A stretch of 64,000 nt of DNA from Tetragonia tetragonoides (lineage: Eukaryota > Streptophyta > Magnoliopsida > Caryophyllales > Aizoaceae): the NCBI GenBank assembly GCA_038025085.1, contig CM076154.1, positions 20,842,501-20,906,500 on the forward strand, given 5' to 3'. The number at the start of each line of letters is the position of its first letter. The first letter of the stretch is position 1. The position numbers and the translations under genes were made by a program. Below, one piece after another: positions 46,451 through 58,171 of the stretch. The notes below the pieces were generated by a model. The model had not been told where the DNA came from. It did no database searches and worked only from the letters and a program-made list of their open reading frames with translations.

Positions 46451-46632
46451 TCTTTCTCTTCAAGGTCTATCTGAATAGGAAGCACAGAGCACTTGGAAAA
46501 AAAATCCATGAGACTCTTATCTAATGAAAAATTGACCCACACATAGAAAACACGTTGTCGTAAAAGAAAAAGAAAAGTCCTTAAGCCTAAATGCCCAAAT
46601 ATTTCCCTAATATCCAAGGAAAATAAAGTCAA
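46387..46632 (-). CDS. Leader ORF of E2, 81 residues
   Basis: Starts MTLFSLDIREIFGHLGLRTF and is closely matched by a 79-residue frame at 56318-56557 in E4. It overlaps the start of the gag remnant by 64 bases in another frame. It has no recognised domain; it could be a regulatory upstream ORF, a decayed gag N-terminus or chance conservation. Confidence 0.35.
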   Translation of the reverse strand: MTLFSLDIREIFGHLGLRTFLFLLRQRVFYVWVNFSLDKSLMDFFSKCSVLPIQIDLEEKDWARSVPLPDHTLIQATLVTS

Positions 46633-46639
46633 TGAACGA

Positions 46640-47514
46640 AAAATAGAAAAAGATGACTATCCTAATTTTTTTAGACTCAATGAAAAAGGGGATAAGATAA
46701 AATGAAAAGAAATTTCGGTCCTTCCTTTTTTTATTTTTTCGATTTTTTTTGAATTTTTTTTCGGCATTTTTGTTTTTGCCATTTTTTTTTTTTTTGGCTT
46801 TTTTGATTGTTTTTTCGACCGAATCTGAATGACATCAAAAGAAAAAGAAAATACAGAGATAAGAAAAAGGGAGAGGGGGAATTGAAAGATTGACTCTTTT
46901 TTTTTTTTTACTAAAAAGATCCTAGAAATTGTTCATGACCTTTAGAATATATCATTGGGAAAATAATGAGTGTCCATTGAATTTGAATTCTCGCACCATC
47001 ATCGTGCACTAGGAACTAGCTAAAAATAAAAGAAAAGACTCCTAGCACGTCAGTACATGTTGGCACATAATCACGTAATTCATGCATTCAAGCAAGCATT
47101 ATAACAACGTTGTTTACAGGCAAACATGTGATCAGACAAGCATTACAATGACACATGCACAACAAGCAAGCGGATGCACAAATGTGGGTTGAAGGCTTTT
47201 GGCTCCAATGAGGTTACCATGACAAATTACAACTTCCGTTCGGCGGATGGTCGACACATCGATTGTAATTCTTTTCATCAACAAAGGATTGATGAGTCAT
47301 GAGTAAGGAAGCGTCGATTTGCACGATAGACAACTGTATATTCCTTTAGATATACGTGTTATCTACAAGTTGCGACATTGTCTTCCTCGAGGGTTGATAA
47401 GGGTCAAAAGGTTGTGCAAAAGCACATGCAAATGATGCAAATAATGCGAAAATATGGAACACGTAATTAAACAATTAAGCGAACTTGACTTTCGAGTCTC
47501 ACCCTCTTAAATAA
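46640..47514 (-). other. Leader of E2
   Basis: Homologous to the E1 and E4 leaders, with T- and A-runs at about 46720-46910. Confidence 0.6.
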
Positions 47515-47533
47515 TTCCCCAATGAAGTCGCCA
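47515..47533 (-). other. Primer binding site of E2
   Basis: TGGCGACTTCATTGGGGAA on the minus strand, next to the LTR; a diverged tRNA-Arg-like site. Confidence 0.7.
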
Positions 47534-47534
47534 C

Positions 47535-48778
47535 TGTAAGGACCCGAGATTTTCACCAATCTTGTTTCCACGGAGTACTTCCTTATAGAAAATTTATCAG
47601 TTGGGGGCTTAGATAAGTTCAAGGGACCATCGAGTTAGAAAAGCTTTTGAAAAGACTTGAATTGAATACAAACCATGAAAGAGGTCACAAATCTGCTATC
47701 GACGTTTTATCGAAGGGACAAACCGAAGGGACAACCCAATAGCGTGAAAAGTGAACTAATCATGTTTTTAGAAAGACTCCCGCTTATATAAAACATATAA
47801 GTACCCAAGAATAAAGGGTTCGGGGGAGAATGTACGAGGTGGGAAGGTGTTAGGCACCCAACTCGCCCGTTTTATGACGGCCTCTACTAACTTAAGTTTG
47901 CTTAATAATTTAAAGACATAATTCCCATGCAAAACCGGATTAACAACCTAGACTTAGACTATTAATTGGTTCATCACAAGCATCACAACATTTATTTTTA
48001 ACCCTTATTTAGACATGCATTTGATTGGCAAATTGAGCAGCATAACGACTATACAAACAATATTTAGTAAGCGATAAAAATGTGACCTAGCATGATATCT
48101 ACATTATGACTACTTAGAAAAATAAACAATTAGGGAAGCAATTTAATTTGAGCCCTCAGGAATTTGTACCTGGAATGTAGGCTATATTTGACAAGAATAG
48201 TAAAAATAGATCTCAAGTTTTTAGAAGAAAGAGGGAGAAGCTCAGGAGTACTCAACTAAGAAAAGAGGTTTCCAATTGTAGGCTGTGTGTTTTGAACTGA
48301 GGGTGAAGGGTTGTTTATATAGGCGAGGGAAGTAGGGTTATATAGTCGAAAATTGAGCTAAAAATGAGACAGGCTTGAAAAATGAGTCGCGCCCGAAGAG
48401 AAAGTCAGCGCCGCTGACAGCTGTCAGCAGCCAGCTGGATGACGTCATAATAACGTCATACAGCCTATTTTTATTTTTCCGGGGAATTTTAAACGTTCCG
48501 AAAAACATGAAAAGACCGTTTTACCCCTGAACGGTAAAAGACGGTTTTACCCTTAAATCGCAACTTGGCGACCAGGAGTCGGAATGAGGCATGAGACGTG
48601 TCGTTGGAAAGCTCTTGAACGGGGCTTCTGAATGGAATGGAATGAAGGAGTGTTTGCAGAGAAAACCTGAGACCTTATCTTAACTATTAAAGCAAAATAG
48701 CAGTTCAAGCTTAAAAATTACTCCTTTCATCATCGGGCTTTTGCGGAGAAATCTGAAGACGCTTTTTTGGCGTCTACA
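47535..48778 (-). repeat. 5' LTR of E2
   Basis: Plus strand TGTAAGGACC to GGCGTCTACA. The GC palindrome has been lost here (CAGCGCCGCTGACAGCTG near 48407 remains). TATA on the minus strand at 48313-48321. Confidence 0.9.
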
Positions 48779-48783
48779 ATATT
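48779..48783. repeat. Target site duplication of E2, right copy
   Basis: ATATT, identical to 22995-22999. Confidence 0.85.
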
Positions 48784-49263
48784 CAATCCGTAAAGTTCGT
48801 TATTTCTTACTATTTAGTTTTTCTCATTTTTAGTCTTCTCCATCCTTGTAACTATGTTATATATTGGTCTGGAAAATATAAAGTAACGTGTTCATCATAT
48901 TTCATTGGTTATTTAAAATAATTTATCATGATATATAGGTTATATGCATAAATATATTTGATTTGTTAGAAAAATAAATGTGTTCATGATTTCTTAAATT
49001 TAAAAATCTAATTTTTATTCCATGAAATATAGGTTGTAACGAATAAAGTATAAACTAATATGAAGACTTCATTTTTTTTTATGTTTTTAATTAGGCGATT
49101 TAATTCATTATTAGGAACGTAATTATAGCCTTACAGTTAACATAAATTTATTTCCTTTGTCGTTTATTTTACTAATGTTTCGTTTTGTACTAATAGGTTT
49201 ATCGAGTTTTAACCCCATCATGACCAACAACAACTACGTACGTAGATCTAAAGTGAAGTAATT
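48784..49263 (+). other. Probable 5' untranslated region and intron of the Agenet gene
   Basis: AT-rich. A plausible donor (CCTTGTAACTATG near 48855) and acceptor (TACTAATAG near 49196) flank a possible intron. No coding frame. Confidence 0.4.
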
Positions 49264-49626
49264 ATGGATGAAGAAGGGTTTGAAGGTTCTTACTATCAAG
49301 TCATAGTCATATCGCTGATACATGACGGGGTGTACGTTGTCTACAGAAAACCTTTTGTCGACGGGTCGGGTGACGAGCAGTTGAGGGAGTGGAAAATGTT
49401 GTCACAGGTGCGGCCGTGACCACCCAATCACAATTTTGCACCACTCCATATTAATGATAAGGTCGATGCCTACGAGAACAGTGGTTGGTGGACCGGAATC
49501 GTTGCGGAAAAGATAGGTTCGATAAGGTATGCTATTGACTTTGGTGACCGATATCAAAGAACTTGTTACTCTCGTAATAAATTACGTCGCCATCTCGAGT
49601 GGGTTAACCAACAGTGGAGGCAATGA
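49264..49626 (+). pseudogene. Agenet/Tudor-like domain gene, one stop
   Basis: A 120-codon frame from ATG 49264 to TGA 49624-49626. The first half has the Agenet pattern (GFEGSYYQVIVISLIHDGVY, then LREWKMLSQVRP). The second half starts PPNHNF, then KVDAYENSGWWTGIVAEKI, and ends RRHLEWVNQQW. Together they form the tandem Agenet pair typical of plant DUF724-like proteins, which are linked to chromatin or RNA binding. Codon 52 is TGA (49417-49419); CGA would give the usual VRPRPP, so a single C-to-T change explains it. The gene is very short and its promoter is now 26 kb upstream, beyond E2, so it is probably dead. Confidence 0.7.
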
Positions 49627-51868
49627 TATGGGGGTCCAATCAATTAAACATGAACAAATTTGGATCGGAATATGTAATGTTTTGTATTAAGGATAATTAA
49701 CGTTTTTATATTTCGTTTTTCAATTAGATATTTGGAAGTTTCATCCAATATCCATGCATAAGTAATAGGCATGGAAGGCAAATATGTTGCCAAATTTTGT
49801 AATCGGAATATAAATTATGGATTAGGTCTCCTTACTCAAATTATTGAACAGATTCGTGTTAACTATAAATTTTTTACTTAAAATTGTGAATATAAGTGTC
49901 GGTGCTTGTGGTTGTAGAGGGCAAGGAATGCAAGTGGACATTTGGATATATGCAGTATACTGATTATTGATACATTTTATATGACATAACAGGTGTGTGG
50001 TGGAAAAGTGAAGTGGGTTTTTGACATGTGACAATTAGGAACATTGATTGAATCTTATCCGATGACAATTTAGCAAACAATATAAACATTATTATAAATT
50101 TGCCCGTACATACACTTCAAAAAGTTATTATTACAGGTGCAAAGACGTAATTACCTATTATGTAGCATATGCTAATCCTACATGTAGAAAAATAGTGAAT
50201 GTTTAATTTGACCTTTTAATTGTTTAAAATATAAACTTATGAAAAAAGTTATAATTATAAAATTTAAATTATAATAATTATTAAAATTACAAAACATAAA
50301 GTTATAATATTCATTAATAGATTGCTAATTAATAATATATAAATAACAATTGAAATTCATCTATCCCTATTAGATGGCTGATATTTGCAAACCATTCAAG
50401 CAACCTACCATAAGTACAAATTCTTCATAATAAGGTCTTGTTAGTGAAAATGTGGAAAAACTAATAATATTTTTATCACTTCACCTTTAACTTTTATACG
50501 AGTACATAATTATTGGGTCATTCCCTCTACTCTCTTTGTTTCAATGTCGGATTGAAAAACAAATTCATGCATTTGCATGCTATCACGAATCAAGAAAGTG
50601 TTTACTTTCCACCAAAAATTAAATATTTATTTACAAAGCTATAAATATTGAAATCCTTAAATAATTTATTCATAGTTAGATATAGTAGCTAACATAGCAA
50701 GTCCCCTTGTATGCCATAAAATTATGTATGATACCTAAATCTACTATGATCGATTCATTATGAGACGAATATACAATACTCGGGTCTGGATTACTTGCAG
50801 TTTGTCAAATATTAATGATATTAACATGTTTCCATGTCCAAACATCTGTTATAGTCATTGGAATTGGTTAGACCGGGTTGTTCCAAAAGTTACAGATACA
50901 AACCACTTTCGAATTCCCTTATTGATAATCGATATATACAATAATTGGATTTCGATTACTGTCTGTATCTCAACTACTTTTAAAATCATATATCTCTTTA
51001 TTATGTAAATTAAAGAAATAAGGGGTATTGAAACTCCAATAATATATTGGACCATAAAATCTCTGCAAGTCACCAACAAAGTAAGGCTATAAAACACAAT
51101 AGATATTCCATATTTAATGGATGGATATTGTTACAATTTGCTTAAAATATAATACTCATATCAAGCACGAGTGGTTTGGTGGGTGTTAAGTTAAGCAATG
51201 TAAGTAAAAAGCGGAGCTAAATTATGTTTTTAAATTTTACAATATACTTTTACTTTTTATGAACGATTTGTAATGGTATTGTAGTTTGATAGCACTTTGT
51301 TGGTTGTTGTAATCTCTATGATTAGGATTTTTCCATTTCCAATTTATTATATTACCACAACATATATGTGAATATTTTCACTGGTTAGGAAATTAGGAAT
51401 GGCAATTGACAAAGCATTTAAAAAATACACGCACGCCTAAGGGACACAATTATTTTCTATAAATGGGACTATAATGATGACTTGTGAATTTAAGGTACAT
51501 GTCGTACAAAGAATATTTTGATGACATTGTCTTTTTTTCTATCAGTCCCCCATATCCCTTTAGGTTTTAGGACCACTGAAAAAAAATACCCAGAAAGGAA
51601 GATTGCCTTTGTTTGGTAAACTAACGTTACAATCAACATAGCAAATAACTAAATTTACCAACAAATATACAACTCCAATAAAAGTTATATAAAATAGGTA
51701 CTAAAATATTAAAGACTCCACATGATCTACGCATTGTAAACCGTCGGATAATTTTTGCTAAAAGGCAAAATGTTGTCCATGTCAGCAATCCGTGTTTCAT
51801 CCTTTCAGTTGAAAACCCAAAACAAGTAGTTGAAAACCCAAAACAAGTACACCAACCTTATTATTTTG

Positions 51869-51870
<2 letters not shown>
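49627..51870. other. AT-rich intergenic DNA
   Basis: No frame with recognisable homology, RNA gene or repeat family seen. Confidence 0.45.

Positions 51871-51963
<93 letters not shown>
51871..51963. repeat. (CT)n microsatellite, about 92 bp
   Basis: Perfect TC dinucleotide run, upstream of the second Athila-ORF1-like gene; CT runs are common in plant 5' untranslated regions. A 19-base duplication (GTTGAAAACCCAAAACAAG) lies just to its left, at about 51809-51847. Confidence 0.95.
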
Positions 51964-51965
<2 letters not shown>

Positions 51966-52611
51966 GCCATTTCAATCCACCATATTCTTCATCGAACCCA
52001 AAGAGCCACAACTAAAACTTTTTCCACTTTGTCTTCGAAAATTGATGTACCGTACATCAATTTGGATTAACTTTAATCTGATTTTGTGAATCTAAATTTA
52101 ACATACTTTCGACCCCATTTCTAAGTACACTCATAACCCACCACAAGTTGCTAATTGACGGTTGTGCCAATTGAAGATGAGCAGTAAGTTTTCCTAGTTT
52201 AATTTCGAATTTCACATATTTAGTACCTAAATTTTTGTAATTTACTTATTTTGTGTACGATTATTTTCACCCCTTTATGTTAATTGTTTCGATTTCATAT
52301 GCTAGGGTTTGTCAATTGCAAGTTAGTCGAATCTTTACTAATTGGGAGGACATAAAAAAGGGGTTAATTACGAGGTAAACAAATTTCACCCTTTTATTAG
52401 TACTATTGGTTGATATGATATGGTAGAATCGTTTATTATATTGTAACTTAGATATTAGATGTGTTTTTAATATTAAATTATGTAATTTATATTCTATGAC
52501 TAATGGTGTATATGTACATGTGAAGTTGTCATTAGTATTTATTTGTATACGTGGAATGAAAGTGATGAGTGAAAAAGGTAGTTTGATGTCTCTTATTTGT
52601 TTTTAGTGTCA

Positions 52612-53605
52612 ATGGCAAGGGCACCAAAGAGAAAACAGAGGACTCCATGTTCAAGTGAAAAGGGAAATGTAAAGAAGAAATCTGAAGTAGCAAGTAAATC
52701 TAAAAAGGAACCAACTGTGAAGAGAAAATCTAATAAGAAATGGTCTTATCCCTCAAAACCAATGTGAGCTTGGGGTTGTGTACAAAGATAACAAACAAAG
52801 GTTAAACTTTGAGTCAACTGAGGAACGAAAAATAGTCCCTGCAAGATATATGGATGAAGAGGCAATGGGACTCTTGAGGATAACAGAGAAAATGGACATG
52901 TATATAGAAAATCTGAAGTGGAAGGATTTCATGGGGAAAAAGCACGACACTTATAAAAGGATAACCCTAGAATTCTTGAGCTCTTTAGAAGTGTATGTTG
53001 ATCGTGGGAAAGGAGAAAAGTTTGGGACTATAGAATTTAGGTTGTTTAACAATGATCATGTGATGGATTTGGGTCAATTGAATAATGTGTTTGGAATGCC
53101 AAATGAGGGACAACAAAAAATGTGCAAACACCAGCCGTGTATATGGACAAAACTGACAGGACAAAGGTTTTATGATACTAAAGAATCAAAAGAAACTTAT
53201 ATTATCCAGCCAAGTTTTAGATATTTTCATAGATTGATGGCGCTGACGTTGTTTGGGAGGGGTGGAGGTAATTCAGGGTACGTGAGGTTGGTTGAGCTGT
53301 TTATAATGTGGTCAATGATGAATAAAAATGAAATCAATACTGGGGCCTTTTTAGCAAGGCATTTGAAAAGTGTTGTGAAAAAAAGTGACGAGATAACTGT
53401 TGGTGGATTAATAACATCTATTGCATTACATTTGGGGTATGGGAAACAAATAGAAGAAGAAGATAATCAAGTTGAAGGGCTAGATTAGATGTACAAGCTT
53501 TGTTGGCCATGAAAATGATAACGAAGTAAGGAGACAATTGGTATTGGGTACAAAAGGATGGAAATAATGAGCTACTAAATGTCCATAATCACGTCTCAAT
53601 TAGGC
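52612..53605 (+). pseudogene. Athila ORF1-like gene, copy 2
   Basis: From ATG 52612 a Lys-rich start (MARAPKRKQRTPCS) leads to WSYPSKP, where a frameshift near 52765 occurs. The main frame (52778-53488) has YMDEEAMGLLRITEKMDMYI, HDTYKRITLEFLSSLEV and ALTLFGRGGGNSGYVRLVEL, matching copy 1 at 12912-14064 and the Athila ORF1 domain. A base loss near 53485 ends it; the shifted frame runs QALLAMKM, then TAA and a further open part. An upstream acceptor (TTTTTAG at about 52605) and a long upstream stretch suggest an intron in the 5' region. No LTRs surround it. Confidence 0.6.
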
Positions 53606-53624
53606 AATCATCCAATTCCAACAT

Positions 53625-54058
53625 TGTAATACCCCGTATATTTAAAGTATTTTCACAAAAATATTTATTGATTTATGAAATATAAGTATTTATTTTTAGA
53701 GTGTATTTGAATTCTGAATTATTATTGTTAGTATGGTGACCTAAAATAAGGATTCAGGCCCAAAGCCTAATCATGGAACCACGGGAGCAGCCCGGTCCGA
53801 GAAGCCGGTCCAAGGCCCATGCCATCAAGGGAAGCTGGACATTGGGAGCCATTCCCAAGATGACACGTGTCCCCTTAAAGACAACTCTCATAGAAAACAT
53901 CACTCTATAAATACTGTTTACCTGAATCATTACTAGCACTATTCTCGAGACTCACTTGAGTTTCGGAGCGGGGATCCCAGAAACACCCCCCTCGGGCTAG
54001 TTGACGTTCTGTGTGTGCAGGTACCAAAATTGTCGCCCCGCCGACAAGAATCCATCGA
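53625..54058 (+). repeat. Fragments of an unrelated LTR
   Basis: Begins TGTAATACCCCGTATATTTA and later has CTCTATAAATACTG (near 53902) followed by CTCACTTGAGTTTCGGAGCG and a C-rich stretch ending in TGTGTGTGCAGGTACC, a typical right-hand part of plant LTRs. The E4 LTR begins immediately after, so E4 may have inserted into it. Confidence 0.45.
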
Positions 54059-55412
54059 TGTAGACGCCAAAAAAGCGTTTTCAGATTTCTCCGCAAAAGC
54101 CCGATGATGAAAGGAGTAATTTTTAAGCTTGAACTGCTATTTTGCTTTCATAGTTAAAATAAAGTCTCAGGTTTTTCCTCCAAACACTCCTTTATTTCAT
54201 TCCATTCAGAAGCCCCGTTCAAGAGCTTTCCAACGACGCGTCTCATGCCTCATGCTGACCCCCGGTCGCCAAGTTGCGAAATACGGGTAAAACCGTCATT
54301 TACCATTCAAGGGCAAAACAGTCTTTTCATATTTTTCAGATCACTAAAAATTCCCCGGAAAATAAAAACAGGCTGGATGACGTCACTATGACGTCATCCA
54401 GCTGGCTGCTGACAGCCGTCAGTGGCCCTGGAAGATGTCCCAGGGCCGCTAGCGGCCCAGGCCAAAGCTGCTAGCGGCGCTGACCAAGGCCGCTAGCGGC
54501 GCTGACCAGGGCCGCTAGCAATCATGTCCACCGCCGCTAGCGGCGCTGCCTTTTCCTTCGGGCCCGACTCATTTTTCAAGCCCGTCTCATTTTTCAGCTC
54601 AAATTCGACCATACAACCCTACTTTTCCATGCCTATATAAACAACACTCCATCCTTAGTTCAAAACACAGCCTACAGTTGGCAACCTCTATTCTCAGGAG
54701 TATTAACACTGAGCTTCCCCCTCTTTCTTCTAAAAAGCTTGAGATCTATTTTTACTATTCTTGTCAAATATAGCCTACAGTTCAGGTACAAATTCCTGAG
54801 GGCTCAAATTAAATTTCTTGCCTAATTGTTTATTTTCTAAGTAGTCATAATGTAGATATCCTTGCTAGAATAACGTTTTTATCGCTTCCTAAATACTGTC
54901 TGTATAGTCGTTGTGCTGCTCAACTTGTCAATCAAATGCATGTCTAAATAAGGGTTAAAATAAATGCTGTGATGTTTGTGATGAACCAATTAATAGTCTA
55001 AGTCTAGATTGTTAATCCGATTTTGCATGGGAATTATGTCTTTAAATTATTAAGCAAACTTGAGTTAGTAGAGGCCGTCATAATAAGGGCGAGTTGGGTG
55101 CCTAACACATTTCCACCTCGTACCTTCGCCCCCGAACCATTTATTCTTGGGTACTTATATGTTTTATATGAGCGGGAGTCTTTCTAAAAACATGATTAGT
55201 TCACTTTTCGCGCTATTGGGTTGTCCCTTCGATAAAACGCCGATAGCAGATTTGTGACCTCTTTCATGGTTTTTATTCAATTCAAGTCTTTACGAAAGCT
55301 TTTCTAACTCGATGGTTCCTTGAACTTATCTAAGCCCCAACTGACAAATTTTCTATAAGGACGCACTCCGTGGAAAACAAAAGGATTGGTATGGAAATCC
55401 CGGGTCCTTACA
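54059..55412 (+). repeat. 5' LTR of E4
   Basis: TGTAGACGCC to GGTCCTTACA. U3 carries three perfect palindromes GCCGCTAGCGGC (54445-54456, 54489-54500, 54533-54544) and two near copies, then TATATAAA at 54634-54641. It is the richest copy of this motif in the window. Confidence 0.9.
54445..54544. promoter_or_regulatory. Array of GC palindromes in the E4 LTR promoter
   Basis: Five units (three exact) spaced about 22-44 bases within 100 bases, ending 90 bases before the TATA box. The core is a 12-base perfect palindrome that includes three or four CpG or CpNpG sites. Confidence 0.65.
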
Positions 55413-55413
55413 G

Positions 55414-55432
55414 TGGCGACTCAATTGGGGAC
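55414..55432 (+). other. Primer binding site of E4
   Basis: TGGCGACTCAATTGGGGAC, one base after the LTR; close to the tRNA-Arg-type site of E3. Confidence 0.75.
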
Positions 55433-56553
55433 TTATTTAAGAGGGTGAGACTCGAAAGTCAAGTTTACTTAATTGTTTAATACCATGTTTCATATATTTT
55501 TGCATCATTTGCATGTGCCTTGGCACAACTTTTTGACCTTTATGGACCCTCGAGGAAGTTGTGCCGCAACTCGTAGACAACGCGTATATCTAAAGGAATA
55601 TACAGTTGTCCTATCGTGCAAATCGACGCTTCCTCACCCATGACTCATCAATCCTTTGTTGATAAAAAGAATTACAATCGATGTGTCGACCATCCGCCGA
55701 ACGAAAATTGTAATTTGTCGTGGTGACCTCACAAGAGCCAAAAGCCTTCAACCCACATTCATGCATCCGCTTGCTTGTTGTGCATGTGTCGTTGTAATGC
55801 CCGTCTGATCACATGTTTGCCTATAAACTGCGTCGTTATAATGCTTGCTTGAATGCATGAATTACGTGGTTATGTGCCAACATGTACTAACGTGCTAGGA
55901 GTCCCTTCTTTTCTTTTCGTTTAGCTAGTTCCTAGTGCCCAAAGATGGTGCGAGAATTCAAATTCAATGAACACTCATCATTTTCCCAATGATTTATTCG
56001 AAAAGTCATGAACAATTTCTAGGATCTTTTTAGCGAAAAAAAAGAGGGTCAATCTTGCAATTTCCTCTTTCCTCTTTTTCTTATTTCTGTATTTTCTTTT
56101 TCTATTGATGTAATTCAGATCCGGTCAAAAAAAATCAAAAAAATCGAAAAACAAAAAAAAAAAGGGCAAAACCAAAAAATGCCGGAAAATCGAAAAATAA
56201 TATATAAAAAGAAGTGACCGAAATTCTTTTTATTTTATCCCATTTGTTCATTTTCTTTGAGTCTATGAAAATAAAATTAGAATAATCATCTTTTTCTATT
56301 TTTGTTATTTTCGTTCATTGACTTTATTTTCCTTGGATATTAGGGAAATATTTGGGCGTCTAGGCTTGAGGACCTTTTTCCTTTTAGAACAATGTGTTTT
56401 CTATGTGTGGGTTAAGTTTTCATTAGATGAGAGTCTCATGTTTTTGTTACTAAGCGCTCCGTGCTTCCTCTTCAGATACACTTCGAAGAGAAAGATAGGG
56501 CCTGATCCGTTCCGCTTCATGATCATCCTTGATTCAAGCCACTTAGTCACATC
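55433..56553 (+). other. Leader of E4
   Basis: About 1.1 kb with A-runs near 56130-56210. Contains the 79-residue leader ORF (56318-56557). Confidence 0.6.
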
Positions 56554-56557
56554 ATGA
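56318..56557 (+). CDS. Leader ORF of E4, 79 residues
   Basis: MTLFSLDIREIFGRLGLRTF and the rest closely match the E2 leader ORF (46632-46387). Its TGA overlaps the ATG of the gag remnant at 56554 (ATGA), an arrangement that could allow reinitiation. No domain recognised. Confidence 0.4.
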   Translation: MTLFSLDIREIFGRLGLRTFFLLEQCVFYVWVKFSLDESLMFLLLSAPCFLFRYTSKRKIGPDPFRFMIILDSSHLVTS

Positions 56558-57830
56558 TTAGAACAGTCCAAGAGTATCTGGTAGTGATGACTGACCGAGT
56601 AGATCGATTGGTAGCTGACATCACTAACATCAAGTCACGGCATTTGTGGGACACACCCATGTTCGTTCCTTCGTCTGAAAATCGCACATTCGTGACTCCA
56701 GGGAAGCCTGATCCCGCACCCCAAGGGCCAGAAAAGAAACGTAAAAGCGATACATCTTCTTCCATTGTTTCACCCAAGGAAGGCCGTGTACCCTGGAAAT
56801 TCACTCCATTGGGAGTAACCCTCAACACTGCTCTTGAGAGGTTGGTTGACAAGGACATACTCCGACCCATAGGTCCCACCCCAGAACCAAGTATCAAGGG
56901 TCGCAACTGGAAGGAGGGCCATTACTGCAAGTATCATCAAGGAAAAGGGCACGACACGAATGATTGTTTAGCCCTTCGACACATCATCCAAGACAAGATA
57001 GATAATGGCACACTACCATCGCCCAAAGACGAAGAAACCGGGAGTTTCGACAACCTGCTAGATGCTATCAATCACATCGCAATAGAGGAGCCCCAAGATT
57101 ACTCTCACCTCATCCAAGATGAGGAGACTACTTTGAGTTCTCAAAAGTCCTATGAGGAAGAACCTGCCATAGAAAGCTACGAAATAATGGATGACAGAAA
57201 CCAAATACAAGAAATTCTATCTCGTATAATCAAGGAGATACAGAAGATGAGGGAGAAGGTTGACATTCTGGAAGAGCGCACCTCCAAGCGCAGAAACACG
57301 ATCATCTTGACCAAAGAAGAAACTTGGTGGCGCCAAGACCTTTTGTATCACAAGATGTCCAAGTATGGATATTTTCGCCCAAGGACCCCTACATCAAAGC
57401 TTATGCCAAGAGACGGGAATCCTTTTCTAAGTTGCACCTACTGCGCGGCTGAGGGACATCACATCAACCAGTGCAGGCGTTTTAAAGGGCTAATCGTGCG
57501 TTTCATCGATCAAGGGACAATGTGGCCACCCTACACTTGGACGGTCACTGGTGTCGGCATAGCTATGAAAAGTATACTCCTCTCTTTTCACCAATGGAAG
57601 CGGTTATGAACGCGCTAGTATGGAGAGGTGACATTCAGCCTTACATCCCTTTGGAAGAGGCAAGATCAGAACCAGGAGAAAACCGACCCTACTGCAAATA
57701 TCATCGGCTGTTCGGACATCATACAGATGACTGCCTACGTCTGAAAGATGACATCCAAGGTGTTATCGATAGAGGAGAAGCCCCGCCACCCCTAAGAGAG
57801 GGCAACATAGATGAAGAGCCCCGGAACTGA
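56554..57830 (+). pseudogene. Capsid-less Gag-like protein with three zinc knuckles (E4)
   Basis: Frame 56554-57609 encodes: residues 1-30 with YLVVMTDRVDRLVADI, a basic Pro-rich part (KPDPAPQGPEKKRKS, a possible nuclear signal), the gag C-terminal block at 83-115, knuckle 1 CKYHQGKGHDTNDC (125-138), an acidic part, a coiled coil at about 217-245 (IIKEIQKMREKVDILEERTS) and knuckle 2 CTYCAAEGHHINQC (294-307, C-X2-C-X4-H-X4-C). One frameshift near 57545 then moves to the frame 57522-57830, which holds knuckle 3 CKYHRLFGHHTDDC and ends at TGA. No capsid or protease. It is the best preserved of this type; it may bind element RNA or another element's Gag. Confidence 0.7.
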
Positions 57831-58171
57831 TTGGTTACTTGCAAGAGCTAGAGGAGTCGAGTCTGAGTCCCCAAGTTTTGTTGAGTTAGGATCTTAGCTA
57901 AGTCTCTAGGTTGAGTCTTGAATAGGGGGTGTCCCTTTTTTATTTTCCTTCTAAGTCTAGTTTCTTTTTGACGGGTATTAGAGACCCTCTTCTCTAAAGT
58001 CATGTGTGCTTATCTATCCTTGCAAATCAATAGAAATTCTTCTTGCTCATTTCTCTCTTTGTTTAACTATTGACAAATCCAATGAATACAAAGTTGCACA
58101 AATCATTAACTAAGCAATTTGAGTAATGTAAGTAAACTTCGCAAAGCTAGAATACAGATTTTCACTTTTAC
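57831..58171 (+). other. Noncoding gap between gag remnant and integrase in E4
   Basis: Conserved with E1 (6051-6371) and E2. Contains CTTTTACAG, an acceptor-like site, at about 58171. Confidence 0.4.

Larger units (their letters stand above)
23000..48778 (-). mobile_element. E2: complete but interrupted RT-less Tat/Ogre-like element
   Basis: Bounded by LTRs 23000-24093 (3') and 47535-48778 (5') and by the ATATT duplication. In element sense it contains primer site, leader, capsid-less gag remnant (46450-45117), integrase (44760-43376), antisense DUF7745-like gene (41918-43136), antisense PMD gene (25599-26636 and 40022-41324) and a polypurine tract. E3 (26666-40009) sits inside the PMD gene; without it E2 is about 12.4 kb. 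The 3' LTR has an internal loss of about 165 bases near 23555 relative to the 5' LTR, so the two differ in length. Protease, RT and RNase H are absent. Confidence 0.88.

Noticed and set aside
50760..51008. Small 82-residue frame in AT-rich DNA
   Set aside because: No start context, homology or exon signals support a gene.
51805..52015. Arg-Glu and Ser-Leu repeat frames on both strands
   Set aside because: They are translations of the CT microsatellite.
53625..54058. A complete solo LTR
   Set aside because: The two ends look like parts of different LTRs and no target duplication was found, so only fragments are called.
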